This document shows, in pieces, positions 1-9,024 of a stretch of 57,286 nt of DNA; position 1 is the stretch's first letter, and each line of letters starts with the position of its first letter. A program made the translations under genes and the position numbers. The stretch lies in contig JACJXF010000016.1 in assembly GCA_020636775.1 (NCBI GenBank), positions 1 through 57,286 on the forward strand, written 5' to 3'. The notes beneath the pieces are model-generated. The model had not been told where the DNA came from. It was given only the letters and a program-made list of their open reading frames with translations, and searched no databases. This stretch comes from Bacteroidales bacterium. GTDB taxonomy: Bacteria; Bacteroidota; Bacteroidia; Bacteroidales; GCA-2748055.

Positions 1-890
1 CTGTAAAATGAATAGTATTCCCTTAACATGGAAATCGTTTTCTCAGAAATGGGCACAACCCGGTCTTTGTTTCCTTTCGACTGGCGTATGATTAACAGTC
101 CCCTGCGACTGTCAATATCATTCGGCTTCAGATTCAATAATTCACTTCTGCGCAAGCCACAGGCATAGATCAGACTCAACATTACCCTGTGCTTTAAATT
201 AATGTGGGCCTTTAAGATTGCCGATATTTCATTTTTACTGAGCACATTGGGAAGCTTATGCTCAACCCTGGGCCTTTCAAACTTCTCAACATCAAAATGG
301 CTCTTTTCGATCTCACGGTAAAATATCTTAACCGCATTAACTACATGGTTCTGGAAAGTGTAACTCAATTTTCTCCTAAGGATATATTCATTTACAAACC
401 TGACCATGTCTTCATTATTTACTTCGTGCAAGGGCTTTGGACTTACAAAAAAGAAAAAGGCTTTCGCTGCTTCGTAATAACTTCTTATACTTGAATCACT
501 GTATCGTTTATGTATCATCCAGGATTTTAATTTTTGAAGGGAATGTTCAACTTCTGGTGTAATTTGCCGTGATGCTGACATATTTTCTTCAAAACTGTTC
601 CCGGATTCTCTTGCTGTCCTTTCCATATAAAGCTTTTCATTCTTTATAGCTCTAACCTTTTGTCTGTCAATTTTGCTGAAATCGATATATGCCAATCCCC
701 TTAAACATTTAAATAATAATGAAAGGTCGTAATCAACTACAGGAATATACCATACCTGCTTTGATTGACTCCACTTAGCAATTCCTGTTTTTCGAAAGGC
801 TTCTTTAACTGTGTACTCGTTTTGCGAATGAAGAAAAATTACTTCCTCTCCCTGATGAATTCCATGTTCCAGTTTTACATTTGATTTCAT
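1..890 (-). CDS. Tyrosine-type site-specific recombinase, cut by the left window edge
   Basis: Reading the minus strand from the ATG at 890 gives 296 codons without a stop, running off the left edge. The N-terminal ~70 residues form a small domain with the segment KQVWYIPVVDYD. A SAM-like core-binding domain follows (about 110-205, LQKLKSWMIHKRYSDSSIRSYY), then the start of the catalytic domain: box I arginine at about Arg247 in ACGLRRSELL and the beta-hairpin lysine at about Lys272 in QSKGNKDR. The HxxR, His and Tyr nucleophile motifs would lie beyond the edge, so activity cannot be judged. This layout is common in Bacteroidota integrases that cut and join DNA at attachment sites. It differs clearly from the housekeeping XerC at 18.8 kb. 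Whether it belongs to a mobile element cannot be seen here. Confidence 0.85.
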   Translation of the reverse strand, partial: MKSNVKLEHGIHQGEEVIFLHSQNEYTVKEAFRKTGIAKWSQSKQVWYIPVVDYDLSLLFKCLRGLAYIDFSKIDRQKVRAIKNEKLYMERTARESGNSFEENMSASRQITPEVEHSLQKLKSWMIHKRYSDSSIRSYYEAAKAFFFFVSPKPLHEVNNEDMVRFVNEYILRRKLSYTFQNHVVNAVKIFYREIEKSHFDVEKFERPRVEHKLPNVLSKNEISAILKAHINLKHRVMLSLIYACGLRRSELLNLKPNDIDSRRGLLIIRQSKGNKDRVVPISEKTISMLREYYSFY

Positions 891-1022
891 GATTGTGCAT
901 GTTTAGATTTAACTTTAAGTCACTATACTGCAGACAGATACAAACCCGGTCGGATTGCATACTGCTTTAACTCAAAAATAAAATGGGGTGGTTCGTTTTT
1001 GGAAATTCTTAACTCCGGCAAT

Positions 1023-2372
1023 CTATTTAGGCGGATCCGAAAAATATTTTTCTGCAAACTGAATGAAATAAGGCCAATTGGGACCCGTAGTGTGCCCTCC
1101 GTTGTGCTGACGGAAAGCAATATCCCCGTCAATAAGTGTTGTCTCTTCAGCCGGAAAATCTTTAATACCATAGCCCTTTTTGCCAAGAATTTGATACACC
1201 GGTTCGGCATATAATCCCGCTAAAAACATTCCTTTCGCATCAACCCAGGTACCTTCAACAGAGGCCGAGCCTGCTGAGATGAATACAGGCCGGGGAGCAC
1301 AAAGCGCTATAAGCTCATGGGCATCAACAGGTAAATCATTGGGCGTTAAAGGACCCGCGTATTTGATGAAATTTCCGGCAAACCAATGGTACTCACCCGA
1401 AGAAGCAAGGTTTTCCACCTGCTCTCCAAAATTCCTGCGCAGAATTTTGGCTCCCCCGGCACCGGATGACCCAATAAAACCGATAGCAATTCTGGGCTCA
1501 TAGGCCATGGCAACGAGTGCTGCCTTTCCGTACCGCGACAATCCTTCAATTCCAATGCGTTTAGGGTCAACGTTTTTATCAGTTTCAAAATAATCAATGG
1601 CACAGCTGGCTCCCCATGCCCATGCACGAAGGGTGCCCCAGTCATCGGGTTTGCGCGGAGCCCCTTTGTTAGCAAGTCCGATGATTCCCTCCCTGAGCCC
1701 GGCACCATTATCTGCCTGAAAACTGGTTGGAACCAGAATTGCATATCCCCAGCCATGGCTTAACAATTGCTCCTGCCAGCCTGGTTCATTCGTGTTTTGT
1801 TGCGGCATCTTCCAGCCGGGAGGAAAATTAAAGCCAAACTCCATAATTACCGGTATGGGCGCTTTTATCATTCTGGGTATCGTAAGACTTAATTGTATCT
1901 CTACCTTAATGTCGGGAAAAGATGAATTATCAGCCTTACCAAGCAATTCTTTTACTAAAACCGGAATAGAATTAATAAGACTGTCCTTTATACTGACGAT
2001 TTCCCATTTTACCGCAGGCAGGTTTTTCGGGATATAACCGTAAACCTCATGGCTGAAATCCTCAAGAATTTCAAGACGACGCTTTTGCCAATCGTCAGAA
2101 TCCTGCACGGGTGTTCCGTTTTTGAAAACCAGCGGATCGGGTAGAGAGGTATAAGTGGTGGCTTTCGACTCATCGCTGTTTGCAGCATTTGCTGCAGCAG
2201 GATTTCCCGATGGACCCGGACGAAGGGAGTCTATCCTAAGCTGTTTCATCATTTGCAGATGATCGGAAGCACTTAACTTATTTAGGCTGTCCCATGACTG
2301 ACGGGAAAATTGGGACATTAAGGGAGTGTGCATCAATGCTGCTACAAACAGACTCAGGATAATCTTTTTCAT
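1023..2372 (-). CDS. Secreted CE15-type glucuronoyl esterase (alpha/beta hydrolase)
   Basis: A 449-residue protein starting at the ATG at 2372. That start gives a clean signal peptide (KKIILSLFVAALMHTPLMS, cleavage near residue 20); the longer reading frame would need a TTG and would translate a terminator hairpin. The serine nucleophile motif is GLSRYGK (Ser279), matching the CE15 G-x-S-R-x-G-K signature. His427 sits in HNGGHT, and the block DAHELIALCAPRPVFIS (350-366) is typical of the family. The third, acidic residue is uncertain (Glu374 in SVEGTW is a candidate). CE15 enzymes cleave the ester between glucuronic acid on xylan and lignin alcohols, so a periplasmic or surface role in plant-polymer breakdown is likely; substrate is inference. 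It lies 101 bp downstream of the Asp-box protein on the same strand. No polysaccharide utilisation genes are visible. Confidence 0.85.
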   Translation of the reverse strand: MKKIILSLFVAALMHTPLMSQFSRQSWDSLNKLSASDHLQMMKQLRIDSLRPGPSGNPAAANAANSDESKATTYTSLPDPLVFKNGTPVQDSDDWQKRRLEILEDFSHEVYGYIPKNLPAVKWEIVSIKDSLINSIPVLVKELLGKADNSSFPDIKVEIQLSLTIPRMIKAPIPVIMEFGFNFPPGWKMPQQNTNEPGWQEQLLSHGWGYAILVPTSFQADNGAGLREGIIGLANKGAPRKPDDWGTLRAWAWGASCAIDYFETDKNVDPKRIGIEGLSRYGKAALVAMAYEPRIAIGFIGSSGAGGAKILRRNFGEQVENLASSGEYHWFAGNFIKYAGPLTPNDLPVDAHELIALCAPRPVFISAGSASVEGTWVDAKGMFLAGLYAEPVYQILGKKGYGIKDFPAEETTLIDGDIAFRQHNGGHTTGPNWPYFIQFAEKYFSDPPK

Positions 2373-2380
2373 AAATAAAA

Positions 2381-2418
2381 ATTGCAGGGAGATAAGATTT
2401 TCATTATCTCCCTGCAAT
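2381..2418 (-). terminator. Perfect 15-bp hairpin and T tract directly before the esterase start
   Basis: Arms 2404-2418 and 2381-2395 are exact reverse complements (ATTGCAGGGAGATAA) with an 8-nt loop. On the minus strand the hairpin is followed by TTTTTATTT and then the esterase ATG, eight bases after the stem. It is a strong intrinsic-terminator shape for the upstream Asp-box gene and also forms the 5' leader of the esterase. Confidence 0.85.
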
Positions 2419-2473
2419 ATATATCAAATTCATGAACCGGGTGGTGGCAATCGCAATTTTTCAGACTTCGAAA

Positions 2474-5400
2474 CTATTGTTTAATAGCCGGGAGCCTTCC
2501 CGATGTCCATGGCATTCCTTTGTCGCTCATCTGTTTCTGTAAGATTTCTATTTCACTTATAATGGAAGCCAGTCTGTCACGGAATTGTGGCACCTGCCTG
2601 TTAAGGATTTCAAGAGCATCCCGTTGCGATTTGGTTACCGGAGCCGTTGAAGAGAAGGACGACTCAGTAAGGAAGCCCATTCGTTGTTCGGCAGGAAGGA
2701 GTATGGGTGTTATTTCCTCCCAGCTGGCGGCAGGTTCCGGACCTGAAATTGTATATAGCAAATCGCGAAGTCCTGACTCAATTTTACGGGCTGAATTTTC
2801 CATTTCAGGAGTGGAAAGGTGCGATTGCAGCAGGGTTTGTCTGATTTTTTGCACATCTGACAGCCTTTCACCGGCTTCTCTGGTAATTCCTGTGAGAGAT
2901 CCGGCAAGTGCGGCAACTTCTTTCTGGAATGCTAGCAAATCTGCCTTATTGGCCGCAGGAAGAGTGGAATTATTCAGGGAAACAGTTGAGAAGCTGACCG
3001 GTTTACCCAGGGGTTTCGACTCTCCCCGTACAATAAGTTCTGCTGTTACTTTATAATTTCCCGGTACGGCATATACACCAGACCGTGAAGGTGAAAGCGG
3101 ACTGTATTTATTATCCTTCAGGTTCACAGGGTAGGTGCTTTCATACCGTAAATCCCAGTTAAGCCTGTTTATCCCTTTCTTAGGAGAACTGTTAATCTTC
3201 CTCACCAGATTTCCCTGTTCATCAAAAATTGAAAAAAGTATGTAAGGCGGCTCTTCGTTGTCTTCTGTATTCCTTTCCTCATAGCTTAGCTGAGGTATAG
3301 GTTTTTTGTTTTTGAAGAGTTCTTTTTCTTTTTCTTTCCGGATTTGTTTGAGGGTTTTTGGAGACTCATTCAGAAAATAAGTAAAACAGGCTCCAAAGGG
3401 TGGATTTGGAGCAGTAAACAAGGTTGCACCCTGACCATATTTTCCGCCGGTCTGCAAATAAAGAAGTGCATCGTGAATGGGAAAAGTGTAAGAGTCCATC
3501 TTTAAAATGTCGCGGTTTTCCGCGAGTATTCGTAAGGGGCTGTAATCATCAAGAATGAAAAATCCCCGGCCAAATGTTGCCAGCACCAGATCATTTTCTC
3601 TTTTCTGAATAGCAATATCACGAACGGGAATGGTAGGGATTCCTTCTGTAAGCTGGACCCACTGCACGCCACCATCAATGCTGAAAAATATACCGAATTC
3701 TGTTCCGGCGAAGAGGAGTGAAGGGCTTATGTAATCCTGTTCAAGCGTATGTACAGAGCCTCTTTCAGGCAGATTAGCAGATACAGACTTCCAGGTTTTA
3801 CCTTTATCGGAACTTTGCAGCACATAGGGTTTGAAATCATCGCGCTGATGGTTGTCAAAACTAACATATACAATATTTTCATCGTGCCTGGATGGCAGAA
3901 TATCGCTGATGTAGGTGTATTCAGGGATTCCCGGAAATGATTTTACCATTCTCCAGGTTTTTCCGCCATCGTCGGTAATGGAAAGCACACCATCATCGGT
4001 TCCGGCAAAAAGGAGGTTCTCATTTACCGGAGATTCAGCGAAGGAAACTGCCGTTCCCCACAATGAGGTGGAAACATCTTTTGCTACCGCATCAGAACTC
4101 CAGAAATGCCCCATTACGGGCCAGGTATTCCGGTCTGTTTGCGAGGTTATATCCCCCGAAATAACCTTCCAGCTTTCGCCACGGTCGTCGGAACGGAAAA
4201 CCTTATTTGCAGCCATGTACAGCCGGGTATTGGAATGAGAACTCAGGACCATAGGTGTGTTCCAGTTCCATTTGTAGGTGAGTTCATTTTCTGCGGGCTG
4301 AGGTTTGATGTAAAGCTCTTCCCCGGATTTTTTATCGTAGCGGTAAACGTTTCCATATTGATATTCGCAGTATACAATATTTGGATCAGAGGGGTCAGGC
4401 TGGACCCAGAAACCGTCTCCCCCGAGAACAGGATGCCATTCTTCGCTTGAAACACCGGCATAACTGGTGTTTTGCGAGGGCCCCCCAAAGGTGTTGTTAT
4501 CCTGAGTTCCCCCGTAAACATTATAAAAGGGGAGGTCATTATCAGTGCCTACGCGATAAAATTGGGTAACCGGCAGATTGCTTTTGAAAATAAATTTCTT
4601 TCCGCCATCGTAGGTTTCATAAAGTCCCCCGTCGCCTCCAATCAGGAAATGCCTGGTATTCGAGGGATCTATCCAAAGTATATGATCGTCAACGTGACGA
4701 TTGTCGTTCCCAATGGGGTTCCATGTTTTACCGGCATCCATACTAACCTTACTAACCGTTTCGAGAGAGTACACCTTGTCAACGTCAAGTGGATCGCAAT
4801 GCACATCGCCATAATACTGACCCGACGTATTGTAATCGCTCATCTTTTCCCATGATTCGCCACGGTCGGTTGATCGGAAAAATCCTCCCTGATTATCAGC
4901 CGCTTCAACAATCAGGTACATAATATTGTGATCTGCCGGGGATATATCCACACCTGTGCCGCCCATATCTGCTGAAGGCAGGCCTTTGGTGATCTTATTC
5001 CAGGTTTCTCCCTTGTCAATTGATTTGTAGAGGGCCGATTCTGGACCTCCCCCGATGTTCGTAAAATCATGGCGCCTTCTTTGTTCGCTGGTTGCGAAAA
5101 TCACATTGTGATCAACCGGATCCATGATGATATTGTTTATGCCCGTTTCATTTGACACATTCAGCACCTTTTTCCAGTTTTTTCCTCCATCCGTCGTTTT
5201 GTATAGTCCGCGATCTTCACTGGAAGCCCAGAGTGAACCCTCTGCCGCAACATAAACTACTTCGGAATTGTCGGGATCAACAATTATAGCCCCGATCTGG
5301 CGAGTGTTTTTAAGTCCCATATTAAGCCATGATTTTCCTCCGTCGAGTGATTTGTAGATCCCATCCCCATAACCCATGGCACGCTGGTGGTGGTTTTCAC

Positions 5401-5764
5401 CGGTCCCAATCCAGACCACATTGTGATTTTTCGGATCGATGGCAATACAGCCAATGGCATAAGAACCATAGTTGTCGAAAACTGGCTCAAAAGTGGTTCC
5501 TGAATTGGTTGTTTTCCAGACATTACCTGAGGCGGCACCCACATAATATTCGGTGGGATCAGAGGGGTTAACTGCCAAAGCACCGGTTCGTCCTGAAGTG
5601 AAGGCCGGACCAATACTTCGCAATTTTAATCCACTGAAGGTGCTGCTTTTTAGAGTATCGACAGGTAGTGTTGGCTTTTCTTTTGCAAATAAATCCGAAG
5701 AAATGGATGTGAAAAGAATAGGCAATGCAATAACAAGGAAGGATAGTGATCTTCTGTTTTTCAT
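2474..5764 (-). CDS. Secreted VPS10/sortilin-like Asp-box beta-propeller protein
   Basis: A 1096-residue exported protein; residues 1-27 (KNRRSLSFLVIALPILFTSISSDLFA) are a signal peptide. At least nine Asp-box (BNR) repeats of the form S/T-x-D-x-G-x-x-W are visible, for example KSLDGGKSW, KTTDGGKNW, KSIDKGETW, RSTDRGESW, RSDDRGESW, ITDDGGKTW, QSSDKGKTW and FSIDGGVQW. Together they predict one or two beta-propellers over about residues 50-760. The last ~300 residues hold a beta-rich segment (GNLVRKINSSPKKGINRLNWDLRY) and a helical tail. Bacteroidota proteins of this build are usually annotated as glycosyl hydrolase/VPS10 domain proteins, but no catalytic residues can be assigned and no type IX sorting domain is obvious. 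It precedes the CE15 esterase on the same strand, which may mean shared use in polymer handling (inference). Confidence 0.8.
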   Translation of the reverse strand: MKNRRSLSFLVIALPILFTSISSDLFAKEKPTLPVDTLKSSTFSGLKLRSIGPAFTSGRTGALAVNPSDPTEYYVGAASGNVWKTTNSGTTFEPVFDNYGSYAIGCIAIDPKNHNVVWIGTGENHHQRAMGYGDGIYKSLDGGKSWLNMGLKNTRQIGAIIVDPDNSEVVYVAAEGSLWASSEDRGLYKTTDGGKNWKKVLNVSNETGINNIIMDPVDHNVIFATSEQRRRHDFTNIGGGPESALYKSIDKGETWNKITKGLPSADMGGTGVDISPADHNIMYLIVEAADNQGGFFRSTDRGESWEKMSDYNTSGQYYGDVHCDPLDVDKVYSLETVSKVSMDAGKTWNPIGNDNRHVDDHILWIDPSNTRHFLIGGDGGLYETYDGGKKFIFKSNLPVTQFYRVGTDNDLPFYNVYGGTQDNNTFGGPSQNTSYAGVSSEEWHPVLGGDGFWVQPDPSDPNIVYCEYQYGNVYRYDKKSGEELYIKPQPAENELTYKWNWNTPMVLSSHSNTRLYMAANKVFRSDDRGESWKVISGDITSQTDRNTWPVMGHFWSSDAVAKDVSTSLWGTAVSFAESPVNENLLFAGTDDGVLSITDDGGKTWRMVKSFPGIPEYTYISDILPSRHDENIVYVSFDNHQRDDFKPYVLQSSDKGKTWKSVSANLPERGSVHTLEQDYISPSLLFAGTEFGIFFSIDGGVQWVQLTEGIPTIPVRDIAIQKRENDLVLATFGRGFFILDDYSPLRILAENRDILKMDSYTFPIHDALLYLQTGGKYGQGATLFTAPNPPFGACFTYFLNESPKTLKQIRKEKEKELFKNKKPIPQLSYEERNTEDNEEPPYILFSIFDEQGNLVRKINSSPKKGINRLNWDLRYESTYPVNLKDNKYSPLSPSRSGVYAVPGNYKVTAELIVRGESKPLGKPVSFSTVSLNNSTLPAANKADLLAFQKEVAALAGSLTGITREAGERLSDVQKIRQTLLQSHLSTPEMENSARKIESGLRDLLYTISGPEPAASWEEITPILLPAEQRMGFLTESSFSSTAPVTKSQRDALEILNRQVPQFRDRLASIISEIEILQKQMSDKGMPWTSGRLPAIKQ

Positions 5765-5926
5765 GATATCAGGTTTTTTTTTGGCGGCTTTAAATTAGGA
5801 ATTGTTTTGTGATAATTCTGTAGTTAAAAGATGTTTTTAGTCAGTTGCCCTCACATTTCTAAAACACCCGGTAAATTGCAGAACCAGATTATGCTCGCCG
5901 GCATTATAACTTTCAGGCGGATTTGC

Positions 5927-5934
5927 TATACTTG
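5927..5934 (+). promoter_or_regulatory. Possible -7 element before the nitroreductase
   Basis: TATACTTG, one mismatch from the Bacteroidota -7 consensus TAnnTTTG, 19 bases before the start codon. No clear -33 box. Weak call. Confidence 0.35.
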
Positions 5935-5953
5935 CAATTCAAAAATCTGAAGC

Positions 5954-6694
5954 ATGATAGAAGCTATAAAGAACCATAAATCGATTAGAAAATACAGGCC
6001 GGATGCTATTTCCGGAGAGGTTTTAGATTCAGTACTGAAGGCCGGAACGCGTGCATCAACCACAGGAAATATGCAGGTGTACTCCATGGTGGTTACCACC
6101 GACCCGGTTTTAAAAGAAAAACTTTGGGAGGCACATTTTCGTCAGGACATGGTTAAAACCGCCCCTGTACATATTACATTCTGTGCCGATTTTAACCGTT
6201 TTAATACATGGTGCAGACAGAGGGATGCAAAGCCGGGATACGATAATTTTCTGTCATTTTTTACCGCTGCCATTGATGCATTGCTGGCTTCTCAAAATGT
6301 TTGCCTGGAGGCTGAATCGCAGGGTCTGGGTATTTGTTACCTGGGAACGGCAACCTACAATGCCGACCTGATTTCCGACATACTGGAGCTTCCGGCTGGA
6401 GTGGTTCCTGTTGCTGCCATTGTAATGGGATACCCCGAGGGAGAGGTTCCTTTAACTGAAAGATTACCCATGGATGCTGTTGTGCATAAAGAGAAGTATA
6501 AAAATTTTAGCAGTGAGGATATCGACAGAATTTATAAGGAAAGGGAAGAATCTGCCCAGACTGCCGAGCTTCTGAAAATAAATGGTTTGGAGACACTCGC
6601 GCAAATCTTCACAGATAAACGTTATACCAAAAATGACAACGAATTTTTTTCTGAAAAATACCTGAACTTTATTCGTAAACAGGGATTTTTATAA
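5954..6694 (+). CDS. Nitroreductase-family FMN oxidoreductase (NfsA/FRP-like)
   Basis: A 246-residue protein, the normal length for NAD(P)H-dependent flavin or nitro reductases of the NfsA/FRP branch. The N-terminal HKSIRKYRPDAIS carries the conserved R-x-[YF]-x-x-x-x-[IV] FMN-phosphate motif, and ASTTGNMQVYSMVV corresponds to the second FMN-contacting segment. QGLGICYLGT (about 126-135) and VVPVAAIVMGYPEGE (about 152-166) are the usual later blocks. The C-terminal ~60 residues are charged and helical, as in dimer-swapped members. Members reduce nitroaromatics, quinones or flavins; the natural substrate here is unknown. It is followed after 116 bp by the Ldh-family gene, which has its own promoter, so the two need not be co-transcribed. 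Confidence 0.85.
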   Translation: MIEAIKNHKSIRKYRPDAISGEVLDSVLKAGTRASTTGNMQVYSMVVTTDPVLKEKLWEAHFRQDMVKTAPVHITFCADFNRFNTWCRQRDAKPGYDNFLSFFTAAIDALLASQNVCLEAESQGLGICYLGTATYNADLISDILELPAGVVPVAAIVMGYPEGEVPLTERLPMDAVVHKEKYKNFSSEDIDRIYKEREESAQTAELLKINGLETLAQIFTDKRYTKNDNEFFSEKYLNFIRKQGFL

Positions 6695-6729
6695 TGCCTG
6701 TCATCCCTTAGTGTAATTCCTTAAAATGT

Positions 6730-6737
6730 TATATTTG
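6730..6737 (+). promoter_or_regulatory. Bacteroidota -7 promoter element for the Ldh-family gene
   Basis: TATATTTG is an exact match to TAnnTTTG, 73 bases before the start codon, implying a leader of about 65 nt. A clear -33 TTTG is not seen at the right distance. Confidence 0.55.
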
Positions 6738-6810
6738 CATTCCCTTTGATTCGGAGAAAACGCGTTTTTATGAGCCGGAAAAAGGATGAACCTGATCTAA
6801 AAAGAATAAA

Positions 6811-7887
6811 ATGTACAGTTACGAATACCTTCAGAAATTTACTGAGAATGTTTTTTCCAAAATGGGATGCAATGCTGAAGAGGCTGCCCTGTGTGCTGAT
6901 CTGTTTTTATCGGCAGAGGTAAGGGGGATACCATCCCATGGAATAATCCGCATCCGCGATTATTATAAGCTATTTAAGGAGAAGAGAATTAATCCCGGTC
7001 CGGATATTCGGATCGTCCATGAAACGCCCAGTACTGCTGTTGTTGATGCCGACAGGGCCATAGGGATGATTGCTGCTCACTATTCCATGAAAGTTGCCAT
7101 TGAAAAAGCCAGGCAATGTGGTTCGGGATGGGTGTCAACCCGCGCCTCCAACCATTACGGTATTGCCGGATATTATGCCATGATGGCCCTGGAACATGAT
7201 ATGATCGGAATAAGCATGACCAATGCCAATCCCCTGGTAGCCCCCCTGTTTTCCTTAAGCAAGATGCTGGGAACCAATCCAATTGCCGTTGCCATTCCGG
7301 CAGGTAAATATCCGCCATTTGTTGCCGATTTTGCTACTACGCCGGTTGCGAATGGTAAGCTTACGGTTGCTGCAAAAAGAGGAGATGATATACCTTTTGG
7401 ACTTTTGCAGGATAAAGATGGAAATCCCTGTAACGATCCGGCAATACTGGGGCAGGGCGGATCCATGCTGCCTCTTGGAGGGGATTACGAGCACGGAAGT
7501 CACAAGGGATATTGCCTGAGTGCAATTGTAGATATATTTTCAGCTGTCCTCTCCGGGGCAAACTTTGGGCCTTTTGTACCACCCTTCGTTTCGAACCTGA
7601 AAGCAAATGAAAAGAGTGTTGGAGAGGGGACAGGCCATTTCTTCGGAGCCATGCGAATTGATGCTTTTCAACCGGCTTCTGAATTCAAAGCCAAGATGGA
7701 TGAGTGGATCGAAACCTTCAAAAATGCCAGCACGACTCCCGGTCATGACAGCGTTTTAATCCCCGGTGAACCCGAACGTTTGAAGGAAATAGAAATACGC
7801 AGGGATGGGATAAGTCTGATCAACTCGGTGGCAGTTGAGATAAAGGGAATTGCAGACGAGCTGGGACTGGAGTTTGAGGTGAGGTGA
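6811..7887 (+). CDS. Ldh-family (malate/L-lactate dehydrogenase type) NAD(P)-dependent oxidoreductase
   Basis: A 358-residue protein of the type 2 malate/L-lactate/ureidoglycolate dehydrogenase family, which has an unusual NAD(P) fold unrelated to classical LDH. The catalytic histidine is His43 in VRGIPSHGIIR. The segments ASNHYGIAGYYAMMA (about 114-128), MTNANPLVAPLF, LGTNPIAVAIPAG and DFATTPVANGKL are the standard cofactor and substrate blocks. HKGYCLSAIVDIFSAVLSGANFG in the C-terminal half is a further signature, which is longer than needed to place the family. Members oxidise 2-hydroxy acids (L-lactate, malate, ureidoglycolate, sulfolactate). Substrate cannot be read from sequence. It stands alone between its promoter and a repeat block. 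Confidence 0.85.
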   Translation: MYSYEYLQKFTENVFSKMGCNAEEAALCADLFLSAEVRGIPSHGIIRIRDYYKLFKEKRINPGPDIRIVHETPSTAVVDADRAIGMIAAHYSMKVAIEKARQCGSGWVSTRASNHYGIAGYYAMMALEHDMIGISMTNANPLVAPLFSLSKMLGTNPIAVAIPAGKYPPFVADFATTPVANGKLTVAAKRGDDIPFGLLQDKDGNPCNDPAILGQGGSMLPLGGDYEHGSHKGYCLSAIVDIFSAVLSGANFGPFVPPFVSNLKANEKSVGEGTGHFFGAMRIDAFQPASEFKAKMDEWIETFKNASTTPGHDSVLIPGEPERLKEIEIRRDGISLINSVAVEIKGIADELGLEFEVR

Positions 7888-7923
7888 ATTTAGAAGGTAG
7901 AATTTGGAAGGTAGAAGGTATGA

Positions 7924-7986
7924 ACGGCGCGCGTTACCCCGTTACCCCGTTACCTCGTTACCCCGTTACCCGTTCCGTTACCCCGT
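7924..7986. repeat. Short tandem GTTACCCC-type repeat block 1
   Basis: GGCGCGCGTTAC followed by about six degenerate copies of GTTACCCC, ending four bases before the SDR stop codon. Just upstream (7888-7920) a purine-rich AGAAGGTAG motif is repeated three times. The same GGCGCGCGTTAC core occurs inverted in block 2 on the other side of the SDR gene. No coding potential. Confidence 0.85.
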
Positions 7987-7989
7987 ATT

Positions 7990-8748
7990 TTACTCCCTGA
8001 AAACAAGAGTCGCCGCCGCCTGAGCAGTAGGCATAATCACCAGATCATTAATGCAAACATGGGCAGGCCGGGAAACCGCAAACAGGATGGTTTCTGCGAT
8101 ATCCTGAGCGTAAAGTGGAGTAAGGCCTTTGTAAACATTGTCGGCTCTTTCTTTATCCCCCTTAAACCTAACCGTGGAAAATTCTGTGTCGACCATGCCG
8201 GGCGCAATATTGGTGACTTTGATATGGTATTTTAGAAGATCAATTCGCATGGTTTTGCTCAGGGAGTCAACCGCATGTTTGGTGGCACAATAGACATTGC
8301 CATATTCGTAGGCTTCCTTACCGGCAATGGATGAAATGTTGATTATGTGCCCGGATTTGCGTGCCGCCATGCCCGGACTTACTTCGCGAGTTACATAGAG
8401 AAGTCCTTTAATATTGGTGTCAATCATTCTTTCCCAGTCGTCAACAACACCTTCATCAATGTGGTTGAGGCCTACGGCGAGGCCTGCATTATTAACCAGT
8501 ATGTCAATATTTTTCCAGTCAGTTTCGAGGGAGGATAAAGCAGTTTTAACTTCTGTGAGCTTTCTCACGTCAAAGCAAAGTTTTTTTACCCTGGATGTTG
8601 TTTGGCTGGTAATTTTCTTTTCCAGACTATCGAGGAGATCATTGCGGCGACCTGTAATGATAATATCAAAACTGTTTTCTGCGAGTATGAGGGCCGTAGC
8701 CTCTCCTATTCCTGATGTTGCTCCTGTGATAAGTGCTATTTTATTCAT
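7990..8748 (-). CDS. Short-chain dehydrogenase/reductase (YdfG-like)
   Basis: A 252-residue classical SDR. The nucleotide-binding motif is TGATSGIGEA (8-17), NNAG is at 86-89, the catalytic triad is Ser139/140 in NISSIAG with Tyr153 and Lys157 in YCATK, and GRR at 33-35 suggests NADP preference. IAPGMVDTEF and the length agree best with the YdfG group (3-hydroxy acid or serine dehydrogenase activity). The C terminus (PTAQAAATLVFRE) is also like YdfG. Exact substrate is inference. The gene is flanked by inverted copies of the GTTACC-type repeats and looks monocistronic. Confidence 0.87.
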   Translation of the reverse strand: MNKIALITGATSGIGEATALILAENSFDIIITGRRNDLLDSLEKKITSQTTSRVKKLCFDVRKLTEVKTALSSLETDWKNIDILVNNAGLAVGLNHIDEGVVDDWERMIDTNIKGLLYVTREVSPGMAARKSGHIINISSIAGKEAYEYGNVYCATKHAVDSLSKTMRIDLLKYHIKVTNIAPGMVDTEFSTVRFKGDKERADNVYKGLTPLYAQDIAETILFAVSRPAHVCINDLVIMPTAQAAATLVFRE

Positions 8749-8827
8749 GTTGAATTAATATGGAGTTTTGCCTGATTATTGATGTTTAAGTATGTTTTTC
8801 TTTAATGTAGCTGCTGGCAGCTTGATA

Positions 8828-8911
8828 AAGGTAACGAAGTAACGCGCGCCGTCGGCAAGCCTTTGGCGGCCGATGGGGGTAACGTGGTAACGATAATAGG
8901 TAACGGTGTTT
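8828..8911. repeat. GGTAACG-type repeat block 2 with a GC-rich palindromic core
   Basis: Contains GGTAACGAAGTAACGCGCGCC, then a GC-rich partly palindromic stretch (CGTCGGCAAGCCTTTGGCGG) and three more GTAACG copies. The GTAACGCGCGCC piece is the reverse complement of the GGCGCGCGTTAC at the start of block 1, so blocks 1 and 2 form inverted flanks around the SDR gene. The rest of the 8749-9024 intergenic space is AT-rich with no gene. Confidence 0.8.
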
Positions 8912-9024
8912 TTGGAATCATTTAAAGATTTAAAATATTTATTATTGAATGTGAGAATATGGCAACTTTTCGTTACATTTTAATAGCTCTTTTTTTTCTG
9001 AATTGATTTTTCGAAATATCATTA

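Noticed and set aside
258..494. 78-residue plus-strand reading frame
   Set aside because: Antisense to the integrase, whose frame shows clear recombinase motifs.
2520..3056. 178-residue frame on the plus strand
   Set aside because: Antisense shadow of the Asp-box protein, no family features.
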